Shown here: positions 35,153 to 43,891 of the stretch, piece by piece
How positions within the stretch are numbered: position 1 is the first letter of the stretch
How the letters are laid out: each line of letters starts with the position of its first letter
From: Hymenobacter arizonensis
GTDB taxonomy: Bacteria > Bacteroidota > Bacteroidia > Cytophagales > Hymenobacteraceae
Reading direction: 5' to 3'
NCBI RefSeq assembly: GCF_900115775.1
Contig: NZ_FOXS01000002.1
Coordinates: 1,023,129 to 1,087,128, forward strand
Length of the DNA: 64,000 nucleotides
The notes under the pieces: generated by a model
The model's database searches: none
What the model saw: the letters and a program-made list of their open reading frames with translations, nothing else
What the model was told of the DNA's origin: nothing
Program-made: the position numbers and the translations under genes

Positions 35153-36490
35153 TTACACGCCCCGCGTGCCCGACGGCTTCAACGTAGTCAAGTCGCCAAT
35201 CTTGATGGGCTTGCCGCTGTCGATGCTGTGGCGGGCCGCGATGCCTACCAGGCAGGCCATGGCGCCGTCGCGGGTGCCAGCGGCTTGGCGGTAGGGGTCC
35301 TGGCCAGTGGGAGCAAAGATTTGCTTGCGCAGGCGTACATCGCCGCCACCGTGGCCGGGTTCGTTGTTGGGCATCCGAATAATCTCACGCTTGCCGAAGT
35401 TGGTGGTGAGCTGAATTTCGTCGACGGGCTCCTCGTCCCAGATTTGGCGCTCCTTAATCCAGGCCTCAATGCGGCCCTTGGTGCCGTTGAAGGCAATGCG
35501 GTAGCCTTCGTAGGGCGAGTAGGTAGTGAGGGAGTAGCTGACCTGCACCTGGTTGGCGTACTTGATTTGCACGGCCATCTTGTCAAAAATGTCGATGTCT
35601 TCCTTCCACACGCAGCCGTCGCGCAGGTAGCCGTCGTGCTTCTCGTTGTCGGCGTAAATGGCCATCAAGCGCTTGTCCTTGGTCATGTCCCAGTAGAAGG
35701 CGCACTTGTCTTTGTGCGGGCAGGGGCGGCAGTTGGTGTGCCGGAACGAGTTGTTCTTGCCGTAGAAGTTGAGCTGCCCGTTGGCGTACACTTCCTCGGG
35801 GTCCGACTCCAGCCACCAGTTCAGCAGGTCGAAGTGGTGGGTGGCCTTGTGCACCAGCAGCGACCCGCTGTGCTCGCGCAGGCGGTGCCAACGGCGGAAG
35901 TAGTCGGCGCCGTGGTGCACGTCGAGGTACCAGTGGAAATCGGCCGAGGTGACGTCGCCAATCACGCCGCTACGCAGCATTTCGTAAATCTTTTGGCGGT
36001 GCGGCGAGTAGCGGTAGTTGAACGTGACCTTAACCTTCTTGCCAGTGCGCTGCTCGGCGTCGATAATCTGCTGACACTTTTTCTCGTCGGTGGTCATCGG
36101 CTTTTCGGTGACGATGTCGGCCCCGTACTCCATGCCCTTCACGATGAATTCGTTGTGCGTATCGTCCACCGTGGTCACGATGAGGATGTCGGGCTTGGTT
36201 TCCTTCATCATCTTGTCGAAGCTGGTGAAGGTGGGGCACTTCACGCCCAGCATTTTTTTGCCGGTGGCCACGCGGCCGGGGTTGCTGTCGCAGAGGCCCA
36301 CAAACTCAAGCTGGTTGCTGTACTCTTTGAGCACGTCGACGCCCCACATGCCCAGGCCGCGGTGGCCGGTGCCCACCATGGCCACGCGCTGCTTTTTGCC
36401 AGGCGCCAGGGCCGCGGCTAAGGCATTGTTGGTGAGTAAAGAGCCGGCCAACGCCGTGCCGGTGAGTTGTGCGAATGTGCGACGTTCCAT
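35153..36490 (-). CDS. Gfo/Idh/MocA-family oxidoreductase with Tat-like signal
   Basis: The 445-residue protein begins MERRTFAQLTGTALAG, a probable twin-arginine leader, followed by the NAD(P)-binding Rossmann motif VAMVGTGHRG and the conserved EKP motif (IVTEKPM). A cysteine cluster NCRPCPHKDKC is unusual for the family and might bind metal. Such exported Gfo/Idh/MocA proteins of Bacteroidota act on sugars; GH109-like glycosidase activity is a possible alternative. No sugar operon is adjacent. Substrate unknown. Confidence 0.82.
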   Translation of the reverse strand: MERRTFAQLTGTALAGSLLTNNALAAALAPGKKQRVAMVGTGHRGLGMWGVDVLKEYSNQLEFVGLCDSNPGRVATGKKMLGVKCPTFTSFDKMMKETKPDILIVTTVDDTHNEFIVKGMEYGADIVTEKPMTTDEKKCQQIIDAEQRTGKKVKVTFNYRYSPHRQKIYEMLRSGVIGDVTSADFHWYLDVHHGADYFRRWHRLREHSGSLLVHKATHHFDLLNWWLESDPEEVYANGQLNFYGKNNSFRHTNCRPCPHKDKCAFYWDMTKDKRLMAIYADNEKHDGYLRDGCVWKEDIDIFDKMAVQIKYANQVQVSYSLTTYSPYEGYRIAFNGTKGRIEAWIKERQIWDEEPVDEIQLTTNFGKREIIRMPNNEPGHGGGDVRLRKQIFAPTGQDPYRQAAGTRDGAMACLVGIAARHSIDSGKPIKIGDLTTLKPSGTRGV

Positions 36491-36612
36491 AGCGTGAGAT
36501 TTTAGGGCGAGTTAGCGTCTGTAAGTTGGCTGAATGAGAAGGAATTATTGCCAGCTTTGGCGCACTATAGTTGCGCAATCGATGCCGGAAATCAATTGCT
36601 TTTCAGAAAACA

Positions 36613-36708
36613 GAACGCCAGGCTGAGCGGAGCCGAAGCATCTCTACCGCGAGAGTGATTATTTTCTTGCGCAGTAGAGAGGCTTCGGCTGCGCTCAGCA
36701 TGACGTTC
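36613..36708. repeat. Palindromic interspersed repeat, GTCATGCTGAGC family, copy 2
   Basis: The arms 36613-36651 and 36669-36708 are inverted copies with about five differences. The right arm keeps CTCAGCATGACGTTC. It lies in the divergent promoter region, 39 bases before the gene at 36748. Confidence 0.85.
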
Positions 36709-36747
36709 TTTAAGGTCTTTTCCAGTTTGCTTTACCTCGAATACTAC

Positions 36748-39630
36748 ATGCGTTTTTTGTTGCTATGTGGGCTGTTGGGCCTGAGTGCATTACTTAGTGC
36801 TCAAGCCCAAAGCCTGCCCGTGCTGCCCCAAAACCCGCCGTCGCTGCGGTGGCAGGAGGTGCGTACGCCCCATTTTCGGGTTATCTATGCCGGCGCCATC
36901 GACTCAGCGGCGCAGCGCACGGCCGCACGGCTCGAACAGCTGCACGGTCCCGGGGCGGCTACGCTGGGCGTAAACCCGCCCCCCATCGGCATTGTCCTGC
37001 AAAACCAGACTACCGTTAGCAATGGCTTTGTGACCTTTTTGCCGCGCCACGCCGAGTTTTTTACCACGCCGCAACAGGGCTTCGGCCTGGGCACCGTGGA
37101 TTGGCTCGATGGCCTGGCCGTGCACGAGTACCGGCACGTGGGGCAGTTCGACAAAGCCCGGCAGGGGATAGGCCGGGTGCTGACCCCGCTGTTTGGCGAT
37201 GGCGCTCTGGGCATTGCGGCGGTGGGCGTGCCGCAATGGTTTTTTGAAGGCGATGCCGTGGGCACGGAAACGGCCCTCACCCGTAGTGGTCGCGGTCGCA
37301 TTCCCAGCTTCGACGTGGGCCTGCGCGCCAACCTGCTGGCGGGCCGCCGCTACAGCTACCAGAAGGCCGTGAACGGCTCCCTGCGCGACCAAGTGCCCAA
37401 CTGGTACGTGCTGGGCTACTTCATGACGTCGTACCTGAAGACCCACCACGGGCCCAATGCCTGGGCCAAGGTGCTGGACAACTACTACCGGTTTCCGTTC
37501 TACCCGTTTTCGTTTTCCAATGGCATCCGCCGCAGCACCGGCCTCACCGTGGAACGGCTCTACGACCGAACCATGACGGAGATAGATTCGACCTGGCGGG
37601 CCCAGCAGGCCGCTCTGCCAGCCATCACGCCAGTGCGCGAGTTTGCGGCCGCAGCCACCGAGAAAATCTATACCCAATACCAATACCCGCAGTACGTCAA
37701 CGACAGCACCGTCCTAACCCTGAAAACCGGCCTCGGCCACATTGCACAGTTGGTGTTGCTCAGCCGCCGCGGGTCATACCCGGCAGGGGCCGAGCGGAAG
37801 GTGTTTGAGACCGGGCAGCTGAATATTCCGGAAATGCTGTCGGTGAACGGAGGCAAAGCCGTGTGGCCCGAGTTTCAGCAGGACGCCCGCTGGGGCCAGC
37901 GCATTGCCTCCGAGCTGAAGGTGCTGGACCTGGCCACCGGCCGGCTCACCCGCGTGGGAAAGGGCGCCCGCTACGCCGCCGCTGCCCTGTCGCCCGATGG
38001 CCAGCGCCTGGTAGCGGTTCGCACCGACGTCAACTACCGCCATGCCCTCGTGATTGTGGATGCCCAAACCGGCGCCGAGCTCCAAACCCTGCCCAACCCG
38101 CAAAACGACTTCTACCAGCAGCCCCGCTGGCATCCCGACGGCCGCCGCGTAGTGGCCGTAACGCTGAGCGCCGCCGGCAAAACCATTGTGGTCATCGAGC
38201 CCGCTACGGGCACGGCCCGCGCCCTGCTGCCCGTGGCCAACGTGAACCTGGCCAACCCCCAGCCCTGGCGCGGCTTCGTGCTCTATAATTCCTCGCAGTC
38301 GGGCATCGACAACCTCTATGCCGTGAATGCCCGCACCGGCCAAACCTACCGCGTCACGTCCCGGCCGCTGGGTGCCTACCACGCCGCCGCGTCGCCGGAT
38401 GGCCGTGCGCTGGCTTTTCACGACTTCCGGGCCACTGGCGCCCGGGTGGTCGAAATGGCACTCGACTCCACCGCTTGGACGCCGATTCCTACTGCCACCG
38501 CCGACATTCCCGGGCCCTACGCCGCCGCACTCACGGCCCAGGAGCCGGCTGGCCGGCTGGTGCCGCGCCTGCTGGCACAGCCCGATTCGGCTGCCCCGCG
38601 CTACGGCGTCCGGCGCTACTCCCCGCTACGCCACGCGTTCAACGTGTTCAGCTACGGGGTAGTGCAAAGCCCCACGGGCAATGCCGTGACCCTGGGCCTG
38701 CGCTCGCAGGATTTGCTGAACACCACTCAGATTTTTGCGGGCGTGGGCTATGACCAAGTGGAGCGCACCGCCAGTGTGATTGGCGCCCTCAGCTACCAGG
38801 CCCTCTATCCGGTGCTGGACGTGGACGTAACCTACGGCGGCCGCGACGCCGCCATCATTTACCAAGGCCAGACCCTGCGCGACCAGTGGCGCTACACTCG
38901 CCTCACGGCCGGCCTGCGCCTACCGCTCAACCTCACCCGCTCCAAATATTTCCAGGCGCTGTCCATCGGCTCCTACTACCTGCACGAGCAGGTGTTTGAC
39001 TACGACCTGCCCGTGCGTCGCCGCACCGAAACCGGTTCCGAAACGCCGCTGAACGCCATTCAAAACACCATTAGCTATGCCTCGCAGCTCCGGCGCAGTG
39101 CCCGCGACGTGGCGCCGCGGGGCGGGGGCACCTTCCTGGGGACCTGGCGCACCACGCCCTTTAACACGCGGCTGCAGGCTACGCAGCTGGCGGCGCAAGG
39201 CAGCGTGTTTTTGCCCGGCTTGGGCCGCCACCACGCCATCCGGCTGCGCGGTGGTTATCAGTGGCAGGACCAGGCGCAGTACCAGTTTGCGCCGGCCGTG
39301 TCGTTTCCGCGCGGCCAGGGCTACACTAGCTTTGACCGGCTGCGCGTAGCCAGCCTCGACTACAGTCTGCCGCTGGCGTTCACGCACTGGGAGCTGGGCC
39401 GGTGGCTGTACGTGCAGCGCCTGCGGGCCACCGTGTTTGGCGACGTAGCGCGGGGAAGCAACCGGCTGGGCGCCGGCATTCGCGATTACCAAAATGTGGG
39501 CCTGGATGCGCTGGTGCAGTTCAACGTGCTGCGCCTGCGCACCCCCGTAGAGGCCGGCGTGCGGTTGGTTTATAACACCGTAGTGCGGCAATGGGTGGTG
39601 GAGCCCCTGGCGTTCGACATCCGGCTCTAA
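36748..39630 (+). CDS. Exported peptidase-MA-like metallopeptidase fused to a TolB-like propeller and C-terminal beta-barrel
   Basis: The 960-residue protein starts with a signal peptide (MRFLLLCGLLGLSALLSAQA, then Q) at the ATG at 36748. An earlier in-frame start at 36571 would translate the repeat. Residues 126-130 are HEYRH, an HExxH zinc motif, and E167 in VPQWFFEGDAV is the expected gluzincin third ligand of peptidase-MA proteins. Residues about 300-600 hold WD/TolB-like blades (AALSPDGQRLVAV, AASPDGRALAF), and the last 300 are beta-strands typical of an outer-membrane barrel. It is therefore predicted to be an outer-membrane protein carrying a peptidase. Substrate unknown. Confidence 0.8.
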   Translation: MRFLLLCGLLGLSALLSAQAQSLPVLPQNPPSLRWQEVRTPHFRVIYAGAIDSAAQRTAARLEQLHGPGAATLGVNPPPIGIVLQNQTTVSNGFVTFLPRHAEFFTTPQQGFGLGTVDWLDGLAVHEYRHVGQFDKARQGIGRVLTPLFGDGALGIAAVGVPQWFFEGDAVGTETALTRSGRGRIPSFDVGLRANLLAGRRYSYQKAVNGSLRDQVPNWYVLGYFMTSYLKTHHGPNAWAKVLDNYYRFPFYPFSFSNGIRRSTGLTVERLYDRTMTEIDSTWRAQQAALPAITPVREFAAAATEKIYTQYQYPQYVNDSTVLTLKTGLGHIAQLVLLSRRGSYPAGAERKVFETGQLNIPEMLSVNGGKAVWPEFQQDARWGQRIASELKVLDLATGRLTRVGKGARYAAAALSPDGQRLVAVRTDVNYRHALVIVDAQTGAELQTLPNPQNDFYQQPRWHPDGRRVVAVTLSAAGKTIVVIEPATGTARALLPVANVNLANPQPWRGFVLYNSSQSGIDNLYAVNARTGQTYRVTSRPLGAYHAAASPDGRALAFHDFRATGARVVEMALDSTAWTPIPTATADIPGPYAAALTAQEPAGRLVPRLLAQPDSAAPRYGVRRYSPLRHAFNVFSYGVVQSPTGNAVTLGLRSQDLLNTTQIFAGVGYDQVERTASVIGALSYQALYPVLDVDVTYGGRDAAIIYQGQTLRDQWRYTRLTAGLRLPLNLTRSKYFQALSIGSYYLHEQVFDYDLPVRRRTETGSETPLNAIQNTISYASQLRRSARDVAPRGGGTFLGTWRTTPFNTRLQATQLAAQGSVFLPGLGRHHAIRLRGGYQWQDQAQYQFAPAVSFPRGQGYTSFDRLRVASLDYSLPLAFTHWELGRWLYVQRLRATVFGDVARGSNRLGAGIRDYQNVGLDALVQFNVLRLRTPVEAGVRLVYNTVVRQWVVEPLAFDIRL

Positions 39631-39644
39631 ACAAGCCCAATACC

Positions 39645-39704
39645 GAAACCAGCCGTTTGGCAGGCGGCCCACGAGTGGCGCAGCGCTGCCGGACGGCTGG
39701 TTTC
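39645..39704. terminator. Imperfect hairpin between convergent genes
   Basis: The arms GAAACCAGCCGT (39645-39656) and ACGGCTGGTTTC (39693-39704) pair perfectly, with a GGCAG/CTGCC inner stem. There is no T-run, so confidence as an intrinsic terminator is limited. Confidence 0.55.
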
Positions 39705-39725
39705 AACTCCTTTCATTAAAGGTGT

Positions 39726-40556
39726 TTACCCTAGGACCGTGTCCCGGTTCAGGAATTTGTCAATGGCCGAAAGCGTCTCCTGCGGGGCGCTGAGGTGGGG
39801 GCAGTGGCCGCCGGTTTCTATCACCACCATGCGGCTGTCGGCCAGTTGCTCGTTGATGTAGTGCCCCACCGCCAGCGGGGCGATGACATCGTGAGCCGAC
39901 TGCACAACAAGCGTGGGAATGGTGAGAAAGCCCAGCTCGGCGCGGGTGTCGGAGAAGAACGTGACGCGGGCGAAGTGCTTGGCAATTTCGGGGTTGGTGC
40001 GCACGAAGCTGTTGGTCAGCTCCATCACCAGCTCGGGCCGCTCGTTCTGGCCCATCATGACGGGTGCAAAGCCGTGCGACCAGCCCAGGTAGTCGCCCTC
40101 CATGGCGGCCAGCAACTCGTTGATGTCTTTTTGCTCGAAGCCTCCCGCGTAGCTGTTCTCATTAAGGAAGCGCGGAGAGGGCGAAATCAACACCATTTTG
40201 GCAAACCGCTGGGGCTCGCGCACGGCCGCTAGCACCCCAATCATGGCGCTTACCGAGTGCCCCACAAAAATGGTATCGTGCAGCGCCAGGGCACTCATCA
40301 CGCCCAATAGGTCGGTGGCATGGCCGTCGAGGGTGCCGTGGGTGTTGGGGCTGTAAGCCGATAGGTCCGATTTGCCCGCCCCAATCAGGTCCAGCAGCAC
40401 TACTTGGTACTCAGCCTCGAATGCGGGGACTAGCAGGCGCCACATGCTTTGGTCGCCGCCAAGGCCGTGCAGAAACACGATTGTTTGCTTGTTAGGGCCT
40501 GTAGCTCCGCTAATGGTGACGTTGCTGCGCTCTAAAATGGATGTAGAAGTATTCAC
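39726..40556 (-). CDS. RsbQ/KAI2-like alpha/beta hydrolase
   Basis: The 276-residue hydrolase has the catalytic triad S101 (VGHSVSAMIG), D223 (QSAHDVIAP) and H251 (GGHCPHLSAP). These motifs are those of RsbQ and the related KAI2/D14 plant receptors, not general esterases. In Bacillus RsbQ works with the phosphatase RsbP in energy-stress activation of SigB; no rsbP homologue or sigma factor gene is adjacent here. The protein may instead be a stand-alone sensor or esterase. Confidence 0.87.
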   Translation of the reverse strand: MNTSTSILERSNVTISGATGPNKQTIVFLHGLGGDQSMWRLLVPAFEAEYQVVLLDLIGAGKSDLSAYSPNTHGTLDGHATDLLGVMSALALHDTIFVGHSVSAMIGVLAAVREPQRFAKMVLISPSPRFLNENSYAGGFEQKDINELLAAMEGDYLGWSHGFAPVMMGQNERPELVMELTNSFVRTNPEIAKHFARVTFFSDTRAELGFLTIPTLVVQSAHDVIAPLAVGHYINEQLADSRMVVIETGGHCPHLSAPQETLSAIDKFLNRDTVLG

Positions 40557-40735
40557 AAATTGGCTTTTTTAGTATTTAAGGGTGGAAATTTACACGTAAA
40601 CAAGAGTATTGCAGGTGGGTTTGAGACTCGCTTGATATGATTGGAGTCATAACGCTTTAAATAGCCAGCACTTATTTTTTTAAGTAGTCAGCCGCCTGCA
40701 AGCATTTTGGGTCAAACCCTCAAGTGTTTGGGTAC

Positions 40736-40764
40736 AAAAATGCCCGACCATTTTGGCCGGGCAT
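40736..40764 (-). terminator. Rho-independent terminator of the small lipoprotein gene
   Basis: On the minus strand ATGCCCGGCC and GGTCGGGCAT pair around a short loop and are followed by TTTTTG, 28 bases after the stop codon at 40793. Confidence 0.8.
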
Positions 40765-40792
40765 TGCTTTTTGCAGACAGAAAGAGAGTTGC

Positions 40793-41212
40793 TTAGCGGG
40801 AGCTTGTGCCCGCGCAGTTTGTAGCCGAAATGTTGCTCAGAACGAAGTGCGGCACCGGCAGCGGCAGGGTAATAGCGATGCAAGCGCGAACCGCCCGCTG
40901 CTGATTAGGGTCGTTGCGATAGGTGAAGTACACGCGTTTGCCTACTTGGTTCAGGCTGGCCAGGTCAGCGAAGTTCACGGCAGCAATGACGTTTTTATGC
41001 TCGCCTGCGGGCTTGCCAATTGGGAAAGCATCATCCACGTCAATCAACACACCATCGGGGCAGGCATCGCCCACTACCACGCCCGAGTAGCATTTGGGCT
41101 CGAAGGGGAAGCAAATAATCGGCTCGGGCTTTGGTTCTGGCTCGGTGTTTTCGCTGCAGCTCAACACCGAGAGCGAGAGCAGGACAAGGCTGAGAGTAGA
41201 GAAGAAGCGCAT
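40793..41212 (-). CDS. Small hypothetical lipoprotein
   Basis: The 139-residue protein has a lipoprotein signal peptide with lipobox SVLSC (C19), then an acidic Pro-Glu-Lys spacer (ENTEPEPKPEP) and a small domain with several cysteines (residues near ICFPFEPKCYSG, GDACPDG, RACIAITLP, SATNCAG) that may form disulfides. No family is recognised. It is followed by a terminator and is probably monocistronic. Confidence 0.7.
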   Translation of the reverse strand: MRFFSTLSLVLLSLSVLSCSENTEPEPKPEPIICFPFEPKCYSGVVVGDACPDGVLIDVDDAFPIGKPAGEHKNVIAAVNFADLASLNQVGKRVYFTYRNDPNQQRAVRACIAITLPLPVPHFVLSNISATNCAGTSSR

Positions 41213-41334
41213 AGCAGGAAAAGGCTGAAGGGAGTGAATAGGGGTTTCTGCAGCCCTGACCGGTGTCCTTCGAAAAGGGTTGCGTGGGCATCCTCAGTGC
41301 CGTCAACTTCCTGCTTTGAAGCGATTGTCCTTGC

Positions 41335-42666
41335 TCACACAATGGCCTTTTCCTCCACCTCGGCTTCCTGCAGCGGCGGTTTAGCCTTGCCGATGATGTA
41401 GCGCAGCCCTTTGTCGTGGCTGAGGTAGCTCCAGGTCCAGTTCAGCAGCACCATGAGGCGGTTGCGGAAGCCGATGAGCGAAACCACGTGCACCACGCCC
41501 CAAGCCAGCCAGGCCGGGAAGCCTTGCAGGTGGTATTCCTTGTCGAAAAGCTTGATGTCGGCCACCGCGTGGTTGCGGCCGATGGTGGCCATGGCGCCTT
41601 TGTCTTGATAATGGAAAGGCTGCAGGGGCTTGCCGGCCAGCAGGCGAGCAAGATTTTCGCCCAGCAGGCGCCCTTGCTGCAGGGCAGGCTGGGCCACCAT
41701 GGGGTGGCCCTCGGGGTGCGCCGCGGTGCGCATGGCAGCAATGTCGCCGATGGCAAACACGTTGTCGTAACCCTGCACGCGGTTGTGCTCGTCTACAGCG
41801 TAGCGGTTGCCGGGCAGCAGGCAGTCGGGACGCAGGCCGGCGATGGGCGCACCCGTAACGCCCGCCGCCCAAATGAGCGTGCGCGTGATGAGCTGCTGGC
41901 CGGTATTGAGCGTGACGGTATAGCCGTCGTAAGATTTCACCCGGGCATCGAGCCACACCTGCACCCCAAACTTTTGGAGCGACTCCAGGGCCTGCTGCGA
42001 GGCATTGGCCGACATGCCCTTGAGCAGCACCGGGCCGCTTTGCACCAGGTGAATGTCCATTTGCTTGAAGTCCAGTTCGCGGAAGTCCTTCGGAAACACG
42101 TGGGTGCGCAGCTCGCTCAGGGCCCCGGCAATTTCGACGCCGGTAGGGCCGCCGCCCACAATCACGAAGTCGAGCAGGCTGTTGAGCTGTTCCATGTCGC
42201 CGAGTTGCAGGGCTTGCTCGAAGTTGGAAAGCACCGTATTGCGCAGCTCAATGGCATCGTCCACGCTCTTGATGGCGATGGCGTTCTTCGCCATCTGCTC
42301 GTCGCCGAAGTAGTTGGTGGTAGCGCCGGTGGCCAGCACCAAGTAGTCGTAGCGCACCCGCCCAATGGTGGTTTCCACCACCTGGGCCACGGGGTCCACG
42401 CCTTGCACTTCGGCCAGCCGGAAGTAAAAGTTGTCCTGATTGCTCAGGATTTTCCGAAACGGCGACACGATGTCGCCTTCATTGAGCCCGGCCGAGGCCA
42501 CCTGGTACAGCAGCGGCTGAAACGTGTGGTAGTTCTGCTTGTCGATGAGCACAACCTGCACCGGGGCATCAGCCAGCGCCTTGGCCAGCTCCAGCCCGCC
42601 AAAACCCCCGCCCACTATCACCACGCGCGGTTTGCCGAGGTCATCAATTTTGGTTAAGCCTTCCAT
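41335..42666 (-). CDS. ndh: Type II NADH dehydrogenase (NDH-2)
   Basis: The 443-residue flavoprotein has an FAD-binding motif near its N-terminus (VVIVGGGFGGLELAKAL) and an NADH-binding motif in the middle (VIVGGGPTGVEIAGALSEL), together with the YHTFQPLLYQVASAGL segment typical of NDH-2. The C-terminal hydrophobic region ending in FRNRLMVLLNWTWSYL is the usual membrane anchor. It oxidises NADH and reduces quinone without pumping protons. I start at 42666 (MEGLTKIDDLG) because the longer frame lacks a sensible beginning. Confidence 0.92.
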   Translation of the reverse strand: MEGLTKIDDLGKPRVVIVGGGFGGLELAKALADAPVQVVLIDKQNYHTFQPLLYQVASAGLNEGDIVSPFRKILSNQDNFYFRLAEVQGVDPVAQVVETTIGRVRYDYLVLATGATTNYFGDEQMAKNAIAIKSVDDAIELRNTVLSNFEQALQLGDMEQLNSLLDFVIVGGGPTGVEIAGALSELRTHVFPKDFRELDFKQMDIHLVQSGPVLLKGMSANASQQALESLQKFGVQVWLDARVKSYDGYTVTLNTGQQLITRTLIWAAGVTGAPIAGLRPDCLLPGNRYAVDEHNRVQGYDNVFAIGDIAAMRTAAHPEGHPMVAQPALQQGRLLGENLARLLAGKPLQPFHYQDKGAMATIGRNHAVADIKLFDKEYHLQGFPAWLAWGVVHVVSLIGFRNRLMVLLNWTWSYLSHDKGLRYIIGKAKPPLQEAEVEEKAIV

Positions 42667-42867
42667 GCGGTAAATGTCGGGACCGAATGGGGCCGGCAAC
42701 GGTGCTGCTTACCGTGTTTGGAGGCAACTGGTTGCCGCGGGCTGCTTCCGGCTCGCTCAAATAATTGCCGGGGCTTGGCCGAATTGGTTTCATGCTCATT
42801 CAATCGCTGAACAGCTTCATTGTGAGCGTTGCATCCGGCTGCTATCGAACTCTTTCCGTAAAGCCAG

Positions 42868-43353
42868 ATGTTGGGTCGCTACTTCCACGTTTTTCACTTT
42901 TTGCTTATGAGTGTGCTGTCGTCTGTTTCGCTGTTGGTCGGTACTTGTTTGCTGGGCGCTGCCGCGCCGGCGCCTCGGGTGAGCGACAATCAGCCCGTAA
43001 CGGTTGTGGTAACGTCGCTGGTGTCTACCACTTCTACCGTTAAGCTGTTTTTCTACAACACCCGCGAGGGGTTCTTGAAGAGCGGCAAGTGGGTGTTTTC
43101 CAAGTCCGTGAAGCCGGGTGGCAAAAGTGAGTTCACGCTGCCTGTGGAGCTACCCAAGGGCGAGTGGGCCGTGGCCATCACCCAGGACCTGAACAATAAC
43201 GGCAAGATTGACAAGAACTTCATCGGCATTCCCACCGAGCCCTATGCCTTCTCGAACAACTTTCGCCCCAAGGTGGCCGCGCCGGTTTTCGACGACTGCA
43301 AGTTCACGGTAGATGGCCCGGGCAAGGTTGTGAGCATAGTGCTCAAAAACTAA
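42868..43353 (+). CDS. DUF2141-type exported protein
   Basis: The 161-residue protein has an N-terminal signal region (a hydrophobic stretch ending GAAAPA). Its core resembles DUF2141: TVKLFFYNTREGFLKSGKWV, then PKGEWAVAITQDLNNNGKID with a calcium-loop-like DLNNNGKID. A later ATG at 42907 would shorten the signal sequence. It is monocistronic. Function unknown; the family is presumed periplasmic or surface-associated. Confidence 0.75.
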   Translation: MLGRYFHVFHFLLMSVLSSVSLLVGTCLLGAAAPAPRVSDNQPVTVVVTSLVSTTSTVKLFFYNTREGFLKSGKWVFSKSVKPGGKSEFTLPVELPKGEWAVAITQDLNNNGKIDKNFIGIPTEPYAFSNNFRPKVAAPVFDDCKFTVDGPGKVVSIVLKN

Positions 43354-43402
43354 TTTCCTAGCGTTCAAGCAAGAGACTTCTGCCTTACTTTGAGGGAGGA
43401 AA

Positions 43403-43888
43403 TCAGTCACCCCGAAACGGGTGCAGCCCCCGGCCAAGGCGCTCCACCAGCTGCACCGCGCGCCGCACGCGGGTTTCGCGCTGCTTGGCCTCGTCCACAA
43501 GGCGGGCCATGGCGCGGCGGTGGGCACCACTGTAAGTATGAAAAGCTGTTTCGGCCTCAGGCCAGGCGGCGAAAGCTTCGGCTAATTCCGGGGGCAGGTC
43601 CACGTGGTCAGGGTTAGGGTCGGGCGCAATCTCAACGTCAAACTCATCGCCCAGCGCGATGCCCAGGGCGCGGCACACGTCCTTGTTCAGCATAAGGTAA
43701 CGGCCCCCGCCTTCTAGCAGCAATAGACCCAGCCGCAGCTCCTGCCCACGAATGGTGCATATCACCCGTTTGGTGGCCTTGCCACCCAGGGCTTCGAGTA
43801 TTTCCGTGGGCACTACAATGGTTTGGGTGGGCATAAAGCTGGGGCCACCGGGCTCCAGCGTGGCCCGAAAGTGAACAGGGGTGTGCAT
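43403..43888 (-). CDS. DUF1905 / YdeI-like protein
   Basis: The 161-residue protein combines a DUF1905 beta-barrel part (TQTIVVPTEILEALGGKATK to ALGDEFDVEI) with a C-terminal helical YdeI/OmpD-associated segment (VDLPPELAEAFAAWPEAETA, ending RETRVRRAVQLVERLGRG). It is the third gene of the proB-proA operon, three bases after the proA stop, so it is cotranscribed. A link to proline metabolism is only suggested by this position. Confidence 0.8.
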   Translation of the reverse strand: MHTPVHFRATLEPGGPSFMPTQTIVVPTEILEALGGKATKRVICTIRGQELRLGLLLLEGGGRYLMLNKDVCRALGIALGDEFDVEIAPDPNPDHVDLPPELAEAFAAWPEAETAFHTYSGAHRRAMARLVDEAKQRETRVRRAVQLVERLGRGLHPFRGD

Positions 43889-43891
43889 AGG

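Noticed and set aside
35084..36421. A 445-codon plus-strand frame
   Set aside because: It is opposite the Gfo/Idh/MocA gene, whose Rossmann and EKP motifs make it the real one.
36571..36747. Extended N-terminus of the peptidase-barrel protein
   Set aside because: It would translate through a palindromic repeat, and the downstream ATG at 36748 begins a clear signal peptide.
41416..42657. A 413-codon plus-strand frame
   Set aside because: It is antisense to ndh and has no recognisable features.
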